Of a stretch of DNA of 64,000 nucleotides, positions 44,853 through 52,892 are shown in pieces; position 1 is the stretch's first letter, and each line of letters begins with the position of its first letter. The position numbers and the translations under genes are program-made. Below the pieces are notes generated by a model, which saw only the letters and a program-made list of their open reading frames with translations, was not told the DNA's origin and searched no databases. Source of the DNA: Metabacillus crassostreae (GTDB lineage Bacteria; Bacillota; Bacilli; Bacillales; Bacillaceae); assembly GCF_016908395.1 (NCBI RefSeq), contig NZ_JAFBDU010000007.1, forward strand, positions 62,001 through 126,000, given 5' to 3'.

Positions 44853-44896
44853 GTGTGCATTCGATTATTCTGATTTTTTTTAGGTTTAAAATTAAG

Positions 44897-45163
44897 GCTA
44901 TGTTAAGGCTTAATGTTGATTTTTAGCAGTTTGTTGATTGAAGGTGAATATATGAGACTCCTGCTTAGAGAAGCGTGTCAAAAGGAGACCCCACAGGCGC
45001 GCAGCTTATGTGGAGGCTCCGGGACCTAGGAAGAATTGTCCTTTGAAAAAGCCGGCAGTTGGGATTTTTCATTATTCTTCCCTAGGAAAAAACGAATTGC
45101 ATTTTTTCCCTGGAAAGCGAATGCCTGTAACAGCAATCAACAACAAAGGTTTAACAGAGCCAA
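44897..45163 (+). repeat. Dispersed palindromic repeat A, copy 3, interrupted
   Basis: Begins GGCTATGTTAAGGCTTAATG and ends GCAATCAACAACAAAGGTTTAACAGAGCC, with the usual TGAGACTCCTGC and GGAAAGCGAATGCCTGTAAC blocks. The centre (about 45025-45110) is replaced by foreign sequence whose first part is bounded by CCTAGGAAGAAT (45025-45036) and ATTCTTCCCTAGG (45074-45086). Open frames across this region are repeat-derived and not considered genes. Confidence 0.82.
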
Positions 45164-45182
45164 AATTTATGATGATCAGTAA

Positions 45183-45329
45183 GGGCTATTTTCACAAACT
45201 TTGTTGCTTTTATATGCCTTAAGAAGTCAGTACAGTAATTAAGTTTAGGGGCATCTTTTCTTTATAAAATGGTATCCTTATATGCAAAAAAACACTGTTT
45301 CTACTGGATATTTTGGTTACAAAAGAGCC
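45183..45329 (+). repeat. Dispersed repeat B, best copy
   Basis: Order of blocks: GGCTATTTTCACAAACTTTG, TTGCTTTTATATGCC, GGGGCATCTTTTCTTTATAA, GGTATCCTTATATGC, AACACTGTTTCTACTGGATA, TTTTGGTTAC and AAAAGAGCC. The same blocks are found at 39103-39264 (minus) and in part at 7112-7253 and 60514-60581. No protein is encoded. It lies 20 bp after copy 3 of repeat A. Confidence 0.78.
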
Positions 45330-45702
45330 TAGGTAAAAGTAAAATGCCTAGAATCATGAACAATGTTGTCACTTTTTACATACTTTGAAGAAAAGGCTAT
45401 TACTTTCACAAGTTTTTATCAATATAGTTGGAGAAATGGTCATACATAGCATGGTACCTTCTTAGAGATAAACCACAGCTGCTATGGATGTTTAGGTAGA
45501 TTTTAAACAAATATAAATAAATGGTGATTATTAACGCTTTCATTCAAATTTAGGGAGAGACTTTTTAGTGAGGAACAATGTGCAGATTTATAAAATGGAG
45601 ATCAGATGATGTTCGTATACTAAAAAGGATATCTAATAGCTTATTTTATACAACGGTAGAAATTGGACGCAGTAAAGCAACTTTTCCTATAAGTATTCTG
45701 TC
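45330..45702. other. Intergenic stretch without recognisable gene
   Basis: No ORF with a ribosome-binding site, RNA gene or clear hairpin was recognised between repeat B and the gerE promoter. In B. subtilis the ysmA gene lies between sdhB and gerE; no remnant of it can be recognised here. Confidence 0.6.
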
Positions 45703-45730
45703 ACAGTAGTTCTCATTAGCACATAGTATA
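45703..45730 (+). promoter_or_regulatory. Sigma-K promoter of gerE
   Basis: AC at 45703-45704, 17 nt, then CATAGTATA at 45722-45730, an exact match to the sigma-K pattern AC-N17-CATANNNTA. gerE is a known late mother-cell (sigma-K) gene in B. subtilis. Confidence 0.78.
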
Positions 45731-45797
45731 TGTTGACTAAATATATTATACCCATCTGGTAGATCAGCTCTCACCTTAGCAAGGAGGGTTACAATAC

Positions 45798-46022
45798 TTG
45801 AAAGAGAAAGAATTTCAATCAAAACCACTACTCACGAAAAGAGAGAGAGAAGTTTTCGAATTGTTAGTTCAAGATAAGACAACTAAGGAAATTGCTAGTG
45901 AGCTCTTCATAAGTGAAAAAACGGTTCGGAATCACATCTCGAATGCGATGCAAAAGCTTGGTGTTAAGGGACGTTCTCAGGCGGTTGTTGAGCTCCTTCG
46001 AATGGGTGAACTAGAGCTCTAA
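45798..46022 (+). CDS. gerE: Spore coat/germination regulator GerE (LuxR family)
   Basis: Late mother-cell DNA-binding protein that activates and represses coat genes and is the last regulator of the sporulation cascade. It is a stand-alone LuxR-type helix-turn-helix of 74 aa ([20 protein letters not shown] followed by [20 protein letters not shown]). As far as I can recall, the sequence is essentially identical to B. subtilis GerE. It starts with TTG, with AAGGAGG 10 nt upstream. A sigma-K promoter and its own terminator make it monocistronic. Confidence 0.98.
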   Translation: MKEKEFQSKPLLTKREREVFELLVQDKTTKEIASELFISEKTVRNHISNAMQKLGVKGRSQAVVELLRMGELEL

Positions 46023-46026
46023 TCAA

Positions 46027-46069
46027 AACCGGCTATCCTTTTAAGTAAAGGGAGCCGGTTATATTTATT
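46027..46069 (+). terminator. Terminator of gerE
   Basis: AACCGGCT/AGCCGGTT stem with an inner CCTTT/AAAGG helix, followed by a T-rich tract. Confidence 0.85.
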
Positions 46070-46160
46070 TTATATTATTATATGTAACTTGCATTTTATT
46101 AAAAAAACATGGAAAATAGCTAGTGAAATATATAAGTAAAATGTTAGTGAGGGTTTATAA

Positions 46161-46613
46161 GTGACAATAGAACGTGCAGATGTTACGAATGAAACAGTAG
46201 CTGATCTTGAAAAGGCACTTCGTCATATTTCAGCTATTATAAAGCAAAAGGGTCGAGAAATATTAAACGACTATAGCATCACACCACCGCAATTTATTGC
46301 TCTACAATGGCTCTTTGAAAATGGTGACTTAACAATTGGTGAGCTTTCGAATAAAATGTTTTTAGCTTGTAGTACAACTACTGATTTAGTGGATAGAATG
46401 GAGAAGAATGAGCTGGTTGTTCGAGTAAAAGATCCTCATGATCGACGAGTGGTCCAAATTCATTTATTAAAAGAAGGCGAACGTATAATAGAAGAAGTAA
46501 TTGAAAAACGTCAAAATTACTTAAGAGATAAGCTTGTTAATTTTGAAGATAAAGAAATTGCTTTGCTTGAAAGGTCATTAATAAAGCTACAGCATGATAT
46601 GAGAGAAGAATGA
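46161..46613 (+). CDS. ysmB: MarR-family transcriptional regulator YsmB
   Basis: 150-aa winged-helix regulator. Helix 1 dimerisation region about 10-40, recognition region LTIGELSNKMFLACSTTTDL with DRMEKNELV, and wing VKDPHDRRVVQIHL. The C-terminal helix completes the dimer interface. Ligand and targets are unknown. It begins with GTG after GTGAGGGT. Located directly before racE (9-nt gap), as in B. subtilis, and probably co-transcribed with it. Confidence 0.9.
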   Translation: MTIERADVTNETVADLEKALRHISAIIKQKGREILNDYSITPPQFIALQWLFENGDLTIGELSNKMFLACSTTTDLVDRMEKNELVVRVKDPHDRRVVQIHLLKEGERIIEEVIEKRQNYLRDKLVNFEDKEIALLERSLIKLQHDMREE

Positions 46614-46622
46614 GGCGATAAT

Positions 46623-47438
46623 TTGAAAAGACCGATTGGTGTTATTGATTCTGGAGTGGGTGGTTTAACAGTCGCAAAAGAAATCATGAGACAGTTACCA
46701 AAAGAAGAGATCATCTATTTAGGTGATACAGCTCGTTGTCCTTATGGACCAAGAGAAGCTGATGAAGTTCTACGTTTTACATGGGAAATGACGAACTACT
46801 TACTTGAGCATCATCATATAAAAATGCTGGTAATTGCATGTAACACTGCAACAGCTATAGCACTTCAGGAAATTCAGGACACAATAGATATACCGGTTAT
46901 CGGAGTTATTTTACCAGGAGCTAGAACAGCTATTAAAGTAACTAAAAATGATCATATTGGTGTTATTGGAACAGTTAATACAATTAAGAGTGCAGCATAT
47001 GAAACAGCTCTTAAAACGTTAAACAATGGATTGATTGTTGAAGGATTAGCTTGTCCAGAATTTGTACCTCTTGTTGAGAGTGGGAATTTTGAAGGTCAAG
47101 TGGCAAAAGACATTGTTGAGAATTCTTTGATAAGCTTTAAGGAAAGTAATATTGATACACTTATTTTAGGATGTACACATTACCCAATCTTACAAAAACA
47201 AATAGAGGAATATATGGGACAAGCAGTAAAAATTATCTGTTCAGGTGATGAAACCGCTAGAGAAGTGAGTACGATATTGTCGTTTAAAAAGATACTCAAT
47301 CAAGATACTAGTCAAAAAGAACATAAATTTCTGACAACAGGTCCTAAGCAACTATTTGAGAAGATTGCCTCTAAATTATTTGAACAACCGATCCTACATG
47401 TAAAATCGATATCGTTAGAATCTACTAAGAACTATTAA
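46623..47438 (+). CDS. racE: Glutamate racemase RacE
   Basis: Cofactor-independent racemase converting L-Glu to D-Glu for peptidoglycan. The catalytic cysteines lie in [12 protein letters not shown] (about 71-82) and LGCTHYPIL (about 183-191). The N-terminal block [17 protein letters not shown] and [13 protein letters not shown] are family signatures. It starts with TTG, with GAGGCGAT upstream. Length is 271 aa (272 in B. subtilis). Probably shares a transcript with ysmB. It is followed by a terminator and gerM. Confidence 0.96.
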   Translation: MKRPIGVIDSGVGGLTVAKEIMRQLPKEEIIYLGDTARCPYGPREADEVLRFTWEMTNYLLEHHHIKMLVIACNTATAIALQEIQDTIDIPVIGVILPGARTAIKVTKNDHIGVIGTVNTIKSAAYETALKTLNNGLIVEGLACPEFVPLVESGNFEGQVAKDIVENSLISFKESNIDTLILGCTHYPILQKQIEEYMGQAVKIICSGDETAREVSTILSFKKILNQDTSQKEHKFLTTGPKQLFEKIASKLFEQPILHVKSISLESTKNY

Positions 47439-47448
47439 TATGATTATA

Positions 47449-47484
47449 AAAAGTACAGTGTGTTAAAGCACTGTGCTTTTATTT
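47449..47484 (+). terminator. Terminator of ysmB-racE
   Basis: AAAAGTACAGTG/CACTGTGCTTTT stem with an 8-nt loop and a T-rich tail. Confidence 0.85.
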
Positions 47485-47590
47485 ATTTAAGCTAATTTTC
47501 AGTTCTCTAAAAGTTTGTACAAAAAATCGGTCTAATTTGAATAATAGCTCGTATACATAGTAGTACAAACTGCCTTTGGAGGGATTGGAA

Positions 47591-48670
47591 ATGATTAAAT
47601 ACAACAAACAGATTGCTGTTACTGTTCTTGCTTCATCTATGTTACTATCTGGTTGTGGTTTATTTGATGCAGATAAAGCAACAAAGGAAATTGATCCACC
47701 ACAGGATGTAACCTTTACGGAAGATGGGGAGCTTATTGAGGGTGAAGAATCAGCTGTAGGAGAAGATGGAAAAGAGGATGCTGCAGTAGAAACAGTTTCT
47801 AGTCAATTGTTTTTATTTGATAAAAGTGGTTTTGTTGTGCCTTATACAATGAATTTGCCTAAAACAGACAGTATTGCTAAACAATCTTTAGAATATTTAG
47901 TTGAAGGTGGGCCTGTTTCTAATGTACTACCAAATGGGTTTAAAGCCGTATTACCTCAAGATACTCAAGTGCTAGGAGTAAATATTAAAGAAGATGGCAC
48001 AGCAATTGCAGATTTCTCAAAAGAGTTTAACAATTATAATAAAGAGGATGAAGCGAAAATTCTTCAAGCCATTACTTGGACATTGACTCAATTTGATTCA
48101 GTGAAAAAAGTGAAGATTTGGGTGAATGGACATGAACAAAAGGAAATGCCTGTTAATAGCACACCAATAGGTGAAGGTGTTAGTAGAGCTGATGGTATTA
48201 ACCATGATTCAAGTGATATTGTTGATATCACGAATACTCATCCTTTAACTGTTTATTATATGTCAGAGTCTGATGGTCAACAATATTATGTACCTGTAAC
48301 AAAACGTGTGAGCAACGAAAAAACAGATCCAATTGTATCAGCAGTAGAAGAGCTTGTAGAGGGCCCTTCACAATCTCTAGGTTTAATGAGTGATTTTCAA
48401 GAAGGCGTAAAGCTGCTAAGTGCACCAAAATATGCTGATGGAAAAGTTACTCTTGATTTTAATGAATCTATTTATGGTAGTTTTGATGAAGAACAAAAAA
48501 TTGTTTCATCTCAAGCACTTCAATCACTTGTTTTAACATTAACAGAGCAACAGGGAATTGAAAGTATTGCAGTTACAGTTAATGGAAAGGCAGAGTTAAT
48601 AAACGAAAACGGTGAAAAACTAACAGAACCTGTAACAAGACCAGCAAAAGTAAACACAGGTAGTTTTTAA
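47591..48670 (+). CDS. gerM: Sporulation/germination lipoprotein GerM
   Basis: 359-aa lipoprotein needed for spore engulfment and germination in B. subtilis, where it helps form the mother cell-forespore channel. The signal peptide is followed by the lipobox LLSGC (Cys22). An acidic linker is followed by two GerMN domains (about 65-190 and 215-345). The ATG at 47591 has GGAGGG 7 nt upstream. A weak sigma-E-like pair (TAATTT near 47534, ATACAT near 47553) may drive it, but the match is poor. It ends in its own terminator. Confidence 0.94.
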   Translation: MIKYNKQIAVTVLASSMLLSGCGLFDADKATKEIDPPQDVTFTEDGELIEGEESAVGEDGKEDAAVETVSSQLFLFDKSGFVVPYTMNLPKTDSIAKQSLEYLVEGGPVSNVLPNGFKAVLPQDTQVLGVNIKEDGTAIADFSKEFNNYNKEDEAKILQAITWTLTQFDSVKKVKIWVNGHEQKEMPVNSTPIGEGVSRADGINHDSSDIVDITNTHPLTVYYMSESDGQQYYVPVTKRVSNEKTDPIVSAVEELVEGPSQSLGLMSDFQEGVKLLSAPKYADGKVTLDFNESIYGSFDEEQKIVSSQALQSLVLTLTEQQGIESIAVTVNGKAELINENGEKLTEPVTRPAKVNTGSF

Positions 48671-48702
48671 TTTACTTGTTTTTGATATACTATATAGAGG
48701 GT

Positions 48703-48745
48703 AAAGAGAGGTATGCTTATAAAAAGCTACCTCTTATTTAATTTT
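48703..48745 (+). terminator. Terminator of gerM
   Basis: AAGAGAGGTATGCTT against AAGCTACCTCTT, a stem with one bulged base, followed by ATTTAATTTT. Confidence 0.7.
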
Positions 48746-48923
48746 ATTACAATGTTGAATTCAAGGATTAATCCAAACCCAATTACAGTCTTGAGAGGCT
48801 GATAACTACTTGAGTTTGTGAGCACACGACCTGTAATTTCACTAATTGGTTTTAATCAATTGCAGGATTTAATAGTGCCAGACATACATATATAAAATAA
48901 ATTGAATTTATGGAGGAATTTAA

Positions 48924-49691
48924 ATGAGACATGATGGAAGACGTGATGATGAGTTAAGAAAAGTTGATATTAGTAAGGATTTTGTTATTCATCCAGAAGG
49001 CTCGGTTTTAATATCCGTAGGTGAAACGAAAGTAATCTGTAACGCTAGTATTGAGGACAGAGTTCCTCCATTTATGCGTGGTGAGGGCAAAGGGTGGATT
49101 ACTGCAGAATATTCTATGCTCCCTAGAGCAACAGAACAACGAACAATTAGAGAATCATCTAAAGGTAAGATAACAGGACGTACAATGGAAATACAGCGTT
49201 TAATTGGGAGAGTATTACGTTCAGTTGTGAACTTAAAAGAGCTTGGTGAAAGAACGATATGGATCGACTGCGATGTGATTCAAGCAGATGGTGGAACAAG
49301 AACAGCATCAATAACTGGTGCGTATGTAGCCATGACAATTGCACTTGGAAAATTACTTGATGAAGGTAAATTAAAGACTTTGCCTATAACTGATTATCTT
49401 GCAGCCGTTTCAGTAGGTGTTGATCGGGAGCATGGCGAAATATTAGACCTGAATTATAAAGAAGATTCAAAAGCGGAAGTGGACATGAATATTATTATGA
49501 CTTCTCTGGGAGAACTTGTTGAAGTACAAGGAACTGGAGAGGAAGCAACATTTACACGTCAACAATTAAATAGTATGCTCGATTTAGCTGAAAATGGCAT
49601 TAGGTCACTTATTGAAATTCAAAAAGAAGCACTTGGAGATCTTTCTCTAATTGTTGAAGAAAATATAAAAAAGCAGGGCGAAAACAAGTGA
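48924..49691 (+). CDS. rph: Ribonuclease PH
   Basis: Phosphorolytic 3'-5' exoribonuclease that trims tRNA 3' ends. PDX-fold motifs include [25 protein letters not shown] sequence (here starting VPPFMRGEG), [14 protein letters not shown] and [20 protein letters not shown]. Length is 255 aa, slightly longer than the E. coli enzyme because of a C-terminal tail, as in B. subtilis. GGAGG precedes the ATG. Its last four bases overlap the start of the next gene, so the two are translationally coupled. Confidence 0.97.
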   Translation: MRHDGRRDDELRKVDISKDFVIHPEGSVLISVGETKVICNASIEDRVPPFMRGEGKGWITAEYSMLPRATEQRTIRESSKGKITGRTMEIQRLIGRVLRSVVNLKELGERTIWIDCDVIQADGGTRTASITGAYVAMTIALGKLLDEGKLKTLPITDYLAAVSVGVDREHGEILDLNYKEDSKAEVDMNIIMTSLGELVEVQGTGEEATFTRQQLNSMLDLAENGIRSLIEIQKEALGDLSLIVEENIKKQGENK

Positions 49692-50275
49692 ACAAAATAA
49701 TTATTGCAACAAAAAATAGAGGTAAAGTAAACGAATTTGAAGCATTGCTAGCTCCTTTAGGTTATCAAGTACAATCTCTTTTAGATTATCCAGATGCAAT
49801 AGATGTTGAAGAAACAGGTAGTACGTTTGAAGCTAACGCAATATTAAAAGCAGAAGCTATTTCAAAGCAATATGAAATGGTAACAATAGCTGATGATTCA
49901 GGTTTAGAAGTTGACTATTTAAATGGGCAACCAGGAGTTTATTCAGCACGTTATGCTGGTACTGAAAAAAGTGATCAAGCTAATATGGAAAAGGTACTGA
50001 AAGAATTAAGTTTTGTTACTGAATTGGAAAAACGATCAGCTAGATTCATCTGTGCATTAGCATTGTCTACCCCTGGACATGTTGTTCAAACTGTAAGAGG
50101 GGCATGTGAAGGCTTTATAGCTAAAACCCCAACAGGTGAAAATGGCTTTGGCTATGATCCTATCTTTATTTTGCAAAATTCAAATAAAACGATGGCACAG
50201 CTTTCTAAAGAAGAAAAAAATAAAGTTAGTCATCGCTCAGATGCACTTAAGAAGCTTATTGAACTGATTAGCTAA
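49688..50275 (+). CDS. rdgB: dITP/XTP pyrophosphatase (RdgB/HAM1 family, YsnA)
   Basis: House-cleaning nucleotidase removing non-canonical purine NTPs such as dITP and XTP. Motifs: the N-terminal [31 protein letters not shown], the catalytic [21 protein letters not shown] region (about 67 onward), FGYDPIF and [10 protein letters not shown]. Length is 195 aa. It starts with GTG overlapping the rph stop (GTGA). Together with ysnB it forms an operon, as in B. subtilis. Confidence 0.96.
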   Translation: MNKIIIATKNRGKVNEFEALLAPLGYQVQSLLDYPDAIDVEETGSTFEANAILKAEAISKQYEMVTIADDSGLEVDYLNGQPGVYSARYAGTEKSDQANMEKVLKELSFVTELEKRSARFICALALSTPGHVVQTVRGACEGFIAKTPTGENGFGYDPIFILQNSNKTMAQLSKEEKNKVSHRSDALKKLIELIS

Positions 50276-50297
50276 ATTAATTAAGGCGGGGAATTTC

Positions 50298-50807
50298 ATG
50301 AAGGTTTTACTAATAAGTGATAGTCATGGTTTAACTTCAGAAGTTGATATCATTAAAAAGAGACATGAGGATGAAGTGGAATTAATGCTACACTGTGGAG
50401 ATTCAGAATTAACTTCAACAAGTCCACAATTAAGTTCATTCAAAGGTGTAAAAGGAAATTGTGATTTTGGATCTGATTTACCAAATGAAATAATTGAAGA
50501 TCTAAATGGCCAAACGCTTTATATGACACATGGACACTTATACAATGTAAAAGTTACCCTTATGAGCTTAAAATACCGAGCTGAAGAAGTAAATGCTAAA
50601 ATTGTTTGCTATGGACACTCTCATGTTGCTGCTGCTGAATTAATTGATGGGATTTTATTTATCAATCCGGGTAGTATTAGGCTACCATTACAACGGAGAC
50701 AGAAAACCTATGTAATAATTGAAGTTGAGAATTCCCATGCAAATGTTAAATTTTTTGATGTAAGCGGAGAAGAGATACAAGAATTGTCAAATGATTTTAT
50801 GATCTAG
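50298..50807 (+). CDS. ysnB: YfcE/MJ0936-family metallophosphoesterase YsnB
   Basis: 169-aa calcineurin-like phosphodiesterase. The metal-binding motifs appear in order: ISDSHG (9-14 region), HCGDSE, GNCDF, MTHGH and YGHSHVA, then NPGS. The physiological substrate is unknown. AGGCGGGG precedes the ATG. It is the third gene after rph and rdgB; the downstream segment 50860-50892 can fold into a CCTGGG/CCCAGG hairpin. Confidence 0.92.
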   Translation: MKVLLISDSHGLTSEVDIIKKRHEDEVELMLHCGDSELTSTSPQLSSFKGVKGNCDFGSDLPNEIIEDLNGQTLYMTHGHLYNVKVTLMSLKYRAEEVNAKIVCYGHSHVAAAELIDGILFINPGSIRLPLQRRQKTYVIIEVENSHANVKFFDVSGEEIQELSNDFMI

Positions 50808-50935
50808 TGGCTGTTTTAATACTTGGTTTTTGATCTTTTCGGTTACCTGCATTCGCTATCCTGGGTCAAAATGTAGTTCGTTTTCTCCCAGGTAAAAAAG
50901 TTTTAAAAACAATTTGATAAAAATCCTTTAAAGTA

Positions 50936-50964
50936 TTGACTTTTATATGCAAGAGAAATATAAT
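50936..50964 (+). promoter_or_regulatory. Promoter of tRNA-Arg
   Basis: TTGACT (50936-50941) and TATAAT (50959-50964) with a 17-nt spacer, about 48 bp upstream of the mature tRNA. Confidence 0.85.
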
Positions 50965-51012
50965 AATAAATGTCGATGAAAATCAACAAATATTAACAAG
51001 TCAATATCAAAT

Positions 51013-51089
<77 letters not shown>

Positions 51090-51102
51090 CATATTACATA
51101 CT

Positions 51103-51137
51103 CAAACCTTCTATTGGAAAATAGAAGGTTTTTTTGT
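51103..51137 (+). terminator. Terminator of tRNA-Arg
   Basis: AAACCTTCTATT/AATAGAAGGTTT-type stem with a GGAA loop and T7. Confidence 0.92.
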
Positions 51138-51457
51138 TGATCTAAAAGTGCATGAAACTCTACTAATTTGGATGTCCAATGTTTGGTTGAATATTTCATG
51201 TTAGATTTTATGCCAAGTTTGTTTTCTTGTTGCCCATTCAGTTGTAATATATGGATATCAAGCTTCTGTTTTGAGTATTCGGTTATTACCCCAAAGAATC
51301 CCTCAATATAATTCCTTTATCTGCAAATCTCCACACGTGCGGATTTTAAAAATTTCTTTATTTTTTTGAAAATAGAGCTCTTCCCATCATACCAACAATG
51401 AAAGCGGATACAAAATAATTAATAAATCTAAATAGTCAAATAATTCGTAAAACACTG
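51138..51457. other. Intergenic stretch without recognisable gene
   Basis: No convincing ORF, RNA or repeat was seen between the tRNA terminator and the ilvE promoter. Confidence 0.5.
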
Positions 51458-51486
51458 TTGACACTTAGATTTATTGAGCGTAATAT
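51458..51486 (+). promoter_or_regulatory. Promoter of ilvE
   Basis: Consensus TTGACA (51458-51463), 17 nt, then TAATAT (51481-51486). AAATTCTTTAAAATT at 51528-51542 resembles the CodY box AATTTTCWGAAAATT with about four mismatches, a weak candidate operator. Confidence 0.6.
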
Positions 51487-51615
51487 AAGTTCAAATAAAG
51501 TTATACGAACATTTGAAAAAGTGTAGAAAATTCTTTAAAATTAAAGTTTTCTTTTAACTATCATAATGTTCAATGATCTAACAGATTCAACTTATATAAA
51601 GGAAGGCGTGCTCTT

Positions 51616-52521
51616 ATGGGTGATCAGTGGATCTTTCTAAACGATGATTTTGTAAAGAAAGAAGATGCAAAAATATCAGTTTATGATCACGGTTTTTTAT
51701 ATGGTGATGGAGTATTTGAAGGAATACGAGTTTACAGTGGGAATATATTTCGGATGAAGGAACATATGGACCGATTATATCAATCAGCTAAATCAATTTT
51801 GTTAACTATTCCATACACACAAGATGAACTTACAGAATTAGTCGTTAAAACTGTTGAAAAAAATGGTTTAAGCGATGCGTATATTCGGTTAGTTGTCTCT
51901 CGTGGAACAGGTGACTTAGGTTTAGATCCTTATAACTGTAAACGAGCAAATACGGTAATTATCGTTGAGCCACTTTCAATTTTTCCTAAACATCTTTATG
52001 AGACCGGGATTGACATTGTGACAGTTGCTACAAGGAGAAACAGACCCGATGTCTTAAGTCCAAAGGTTAAATCTCTAAATTATTTGAACAATGTGTTAGT
52101 TAAGATTGAAGCACATTTAGCAAACGTAAGTGAAGCGTTAATGTTAAATGATCAAGGTTATGTTGCAGAGGGATCTGCTGATAACGTCTTTATTTTTAAA
52201 AACGGGAGGTTATTAACGCCCCCTGGATATATAGGTGCTCTTGAAGGAATTACACGTAATGCCATCATTGATATTGCAAAAGAAATGGATTACGAGGTAT
52301 GTGAAGAGCCATTTACTCGACATGATGTTTATACAGCTGAAGAGGTTTTCTTAACTGGAACAGCTGCAGAAGTTATTGCAGTGGTAAAAGTTGATGGTCG
52401 TATCATTGGTGAAGGAATTCCTGGTGATCAAACCAAGAGGCTTTTGGAAGCATTTCGTAAAAAAGTTGTTGAAGAAGGCGTTAAAGTGGAGAATATTCCA
52501 CAAAGTCTTCATGTAAGCTAA
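51616..52521 (+). CDS. ilvE: Branched-chain amino acid aminotransferase
   Basis: Fold-type IV PLP enzyme that makes Leu, Ile and Val from their 2-oxo acids. Seen: the N-terminal DHGFLYGDGVFEGIRVY, the PLP-binding Lys152 in VKSLNYLNNV, EGSADNVFI, GITRNAI and FLTGTAAEV. Length is 301 aa, matching the short bacterial IlvE class rather than the about 360-aa YbgE/YwaA type. GGAAGGCG precedes the ATG. It lies directly before the T-box that controls ilvB-leuD but is itself upstream of it, so it is not attenuated by that leader. Confidence 0.93.
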   Translation: MGDQWIFLNDDFVKKEDAKISVYDHGFLYGDGVFEGIRVYSGNIFRMKEHMDRLYQSAKSILLTIPYTQDELTELVVKTVEKNGLSDAYIRLVVSRGTGDLGLDPYNCKRANTVIIVEPLSIFPKHLYETGIDIVTVATRRNRPDVLSPKVKSLNYLNNVLVKIEAHLANVSEALMLNDQGYVAEGSADNVFIFKNGRLLTPPGYIGALEGITRNAIIDIAKEMDYEVCEEPFTRHDVYTAEEVFLTGTAAEVIAVVKVDGRIIGEGIPGDQTKRLLEAFRKKVVEEGVKVENIPQSLHVS

Positions 52522-52544
52522 CAATTATCATATAGTAAAACGAT

Positions 52545-52838
52545 GAAGAGGATAAGTAGTCTTTGGTAAAAGTATCTACAGAGAGCCGGTACAGGTGGAA
52601 GCCGGTGATACTCCCATAGGTGAACTCGCCTCTGAGTGTTAATCCGAATTTTTAGTAGGGTTGACCGAGTCCCATTCTTCGGTACTCGTTACAAAAGGGA
52701 ACAGGTTATCTGTTCGTAAGGTGGTCATATTATTTGACCATGAAGAAGGGTGGTACCGCGAAAAGTTTATTAACCTTTTTGCCCCTTTGGCACACAAAAT
52801 AATGTGGAGTCTTATGAGGGGTGGGAAGGTTTTTTATA
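52545..52838 (+). ncRNA. T-box leader of ilvB-leuD (tRNA-Leu responsive)
   Basis: The T-box GAAGGGTGGTACCGCG ends at 52760. The specifier in GGTGAACTCGCC is CTC (Leu) at 52625-52627, and stem I starts with CAGAG pairing CTCTG. The terminator uses AACCTTTTTGCCCC (52772-52785) against GGGGTGGGAAGGTT (52818-52831) with a T6 run. A short open frame across this region is not a gene. Confidence 0.93.
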
Positions 52839-52892
52839 TGCAGTTTATATCAAAAAAACAAAGGCTAAGAGCCTGCTAAGGGAGGAAAGAAA

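Noticed and set aside
45010-45222. 70-codon open frame on the plus strand
   Set aside because: It runs through repeat A copy 3 and into repeat B, has no ribosome-binding site, and its codons follow repeat sequence rather than coding usage.
50860-50892. Riboswitch-like alternative pairing after ysnB (CCCAGGTAA can pair with CCTGGG or with TTACCTG)
   Set aside because: The segments are short and lie after ysnB with no gene directly downstream except the independently promoted tRNA; most likely an ordinary terminator-like fold.
52661-52879. 72-codon open frame upstream of ilvB
   Set aside because: It lies within the T-box leader and its terminator; it has no Shine-Dalgarno and the RNA structure explains the sequence.
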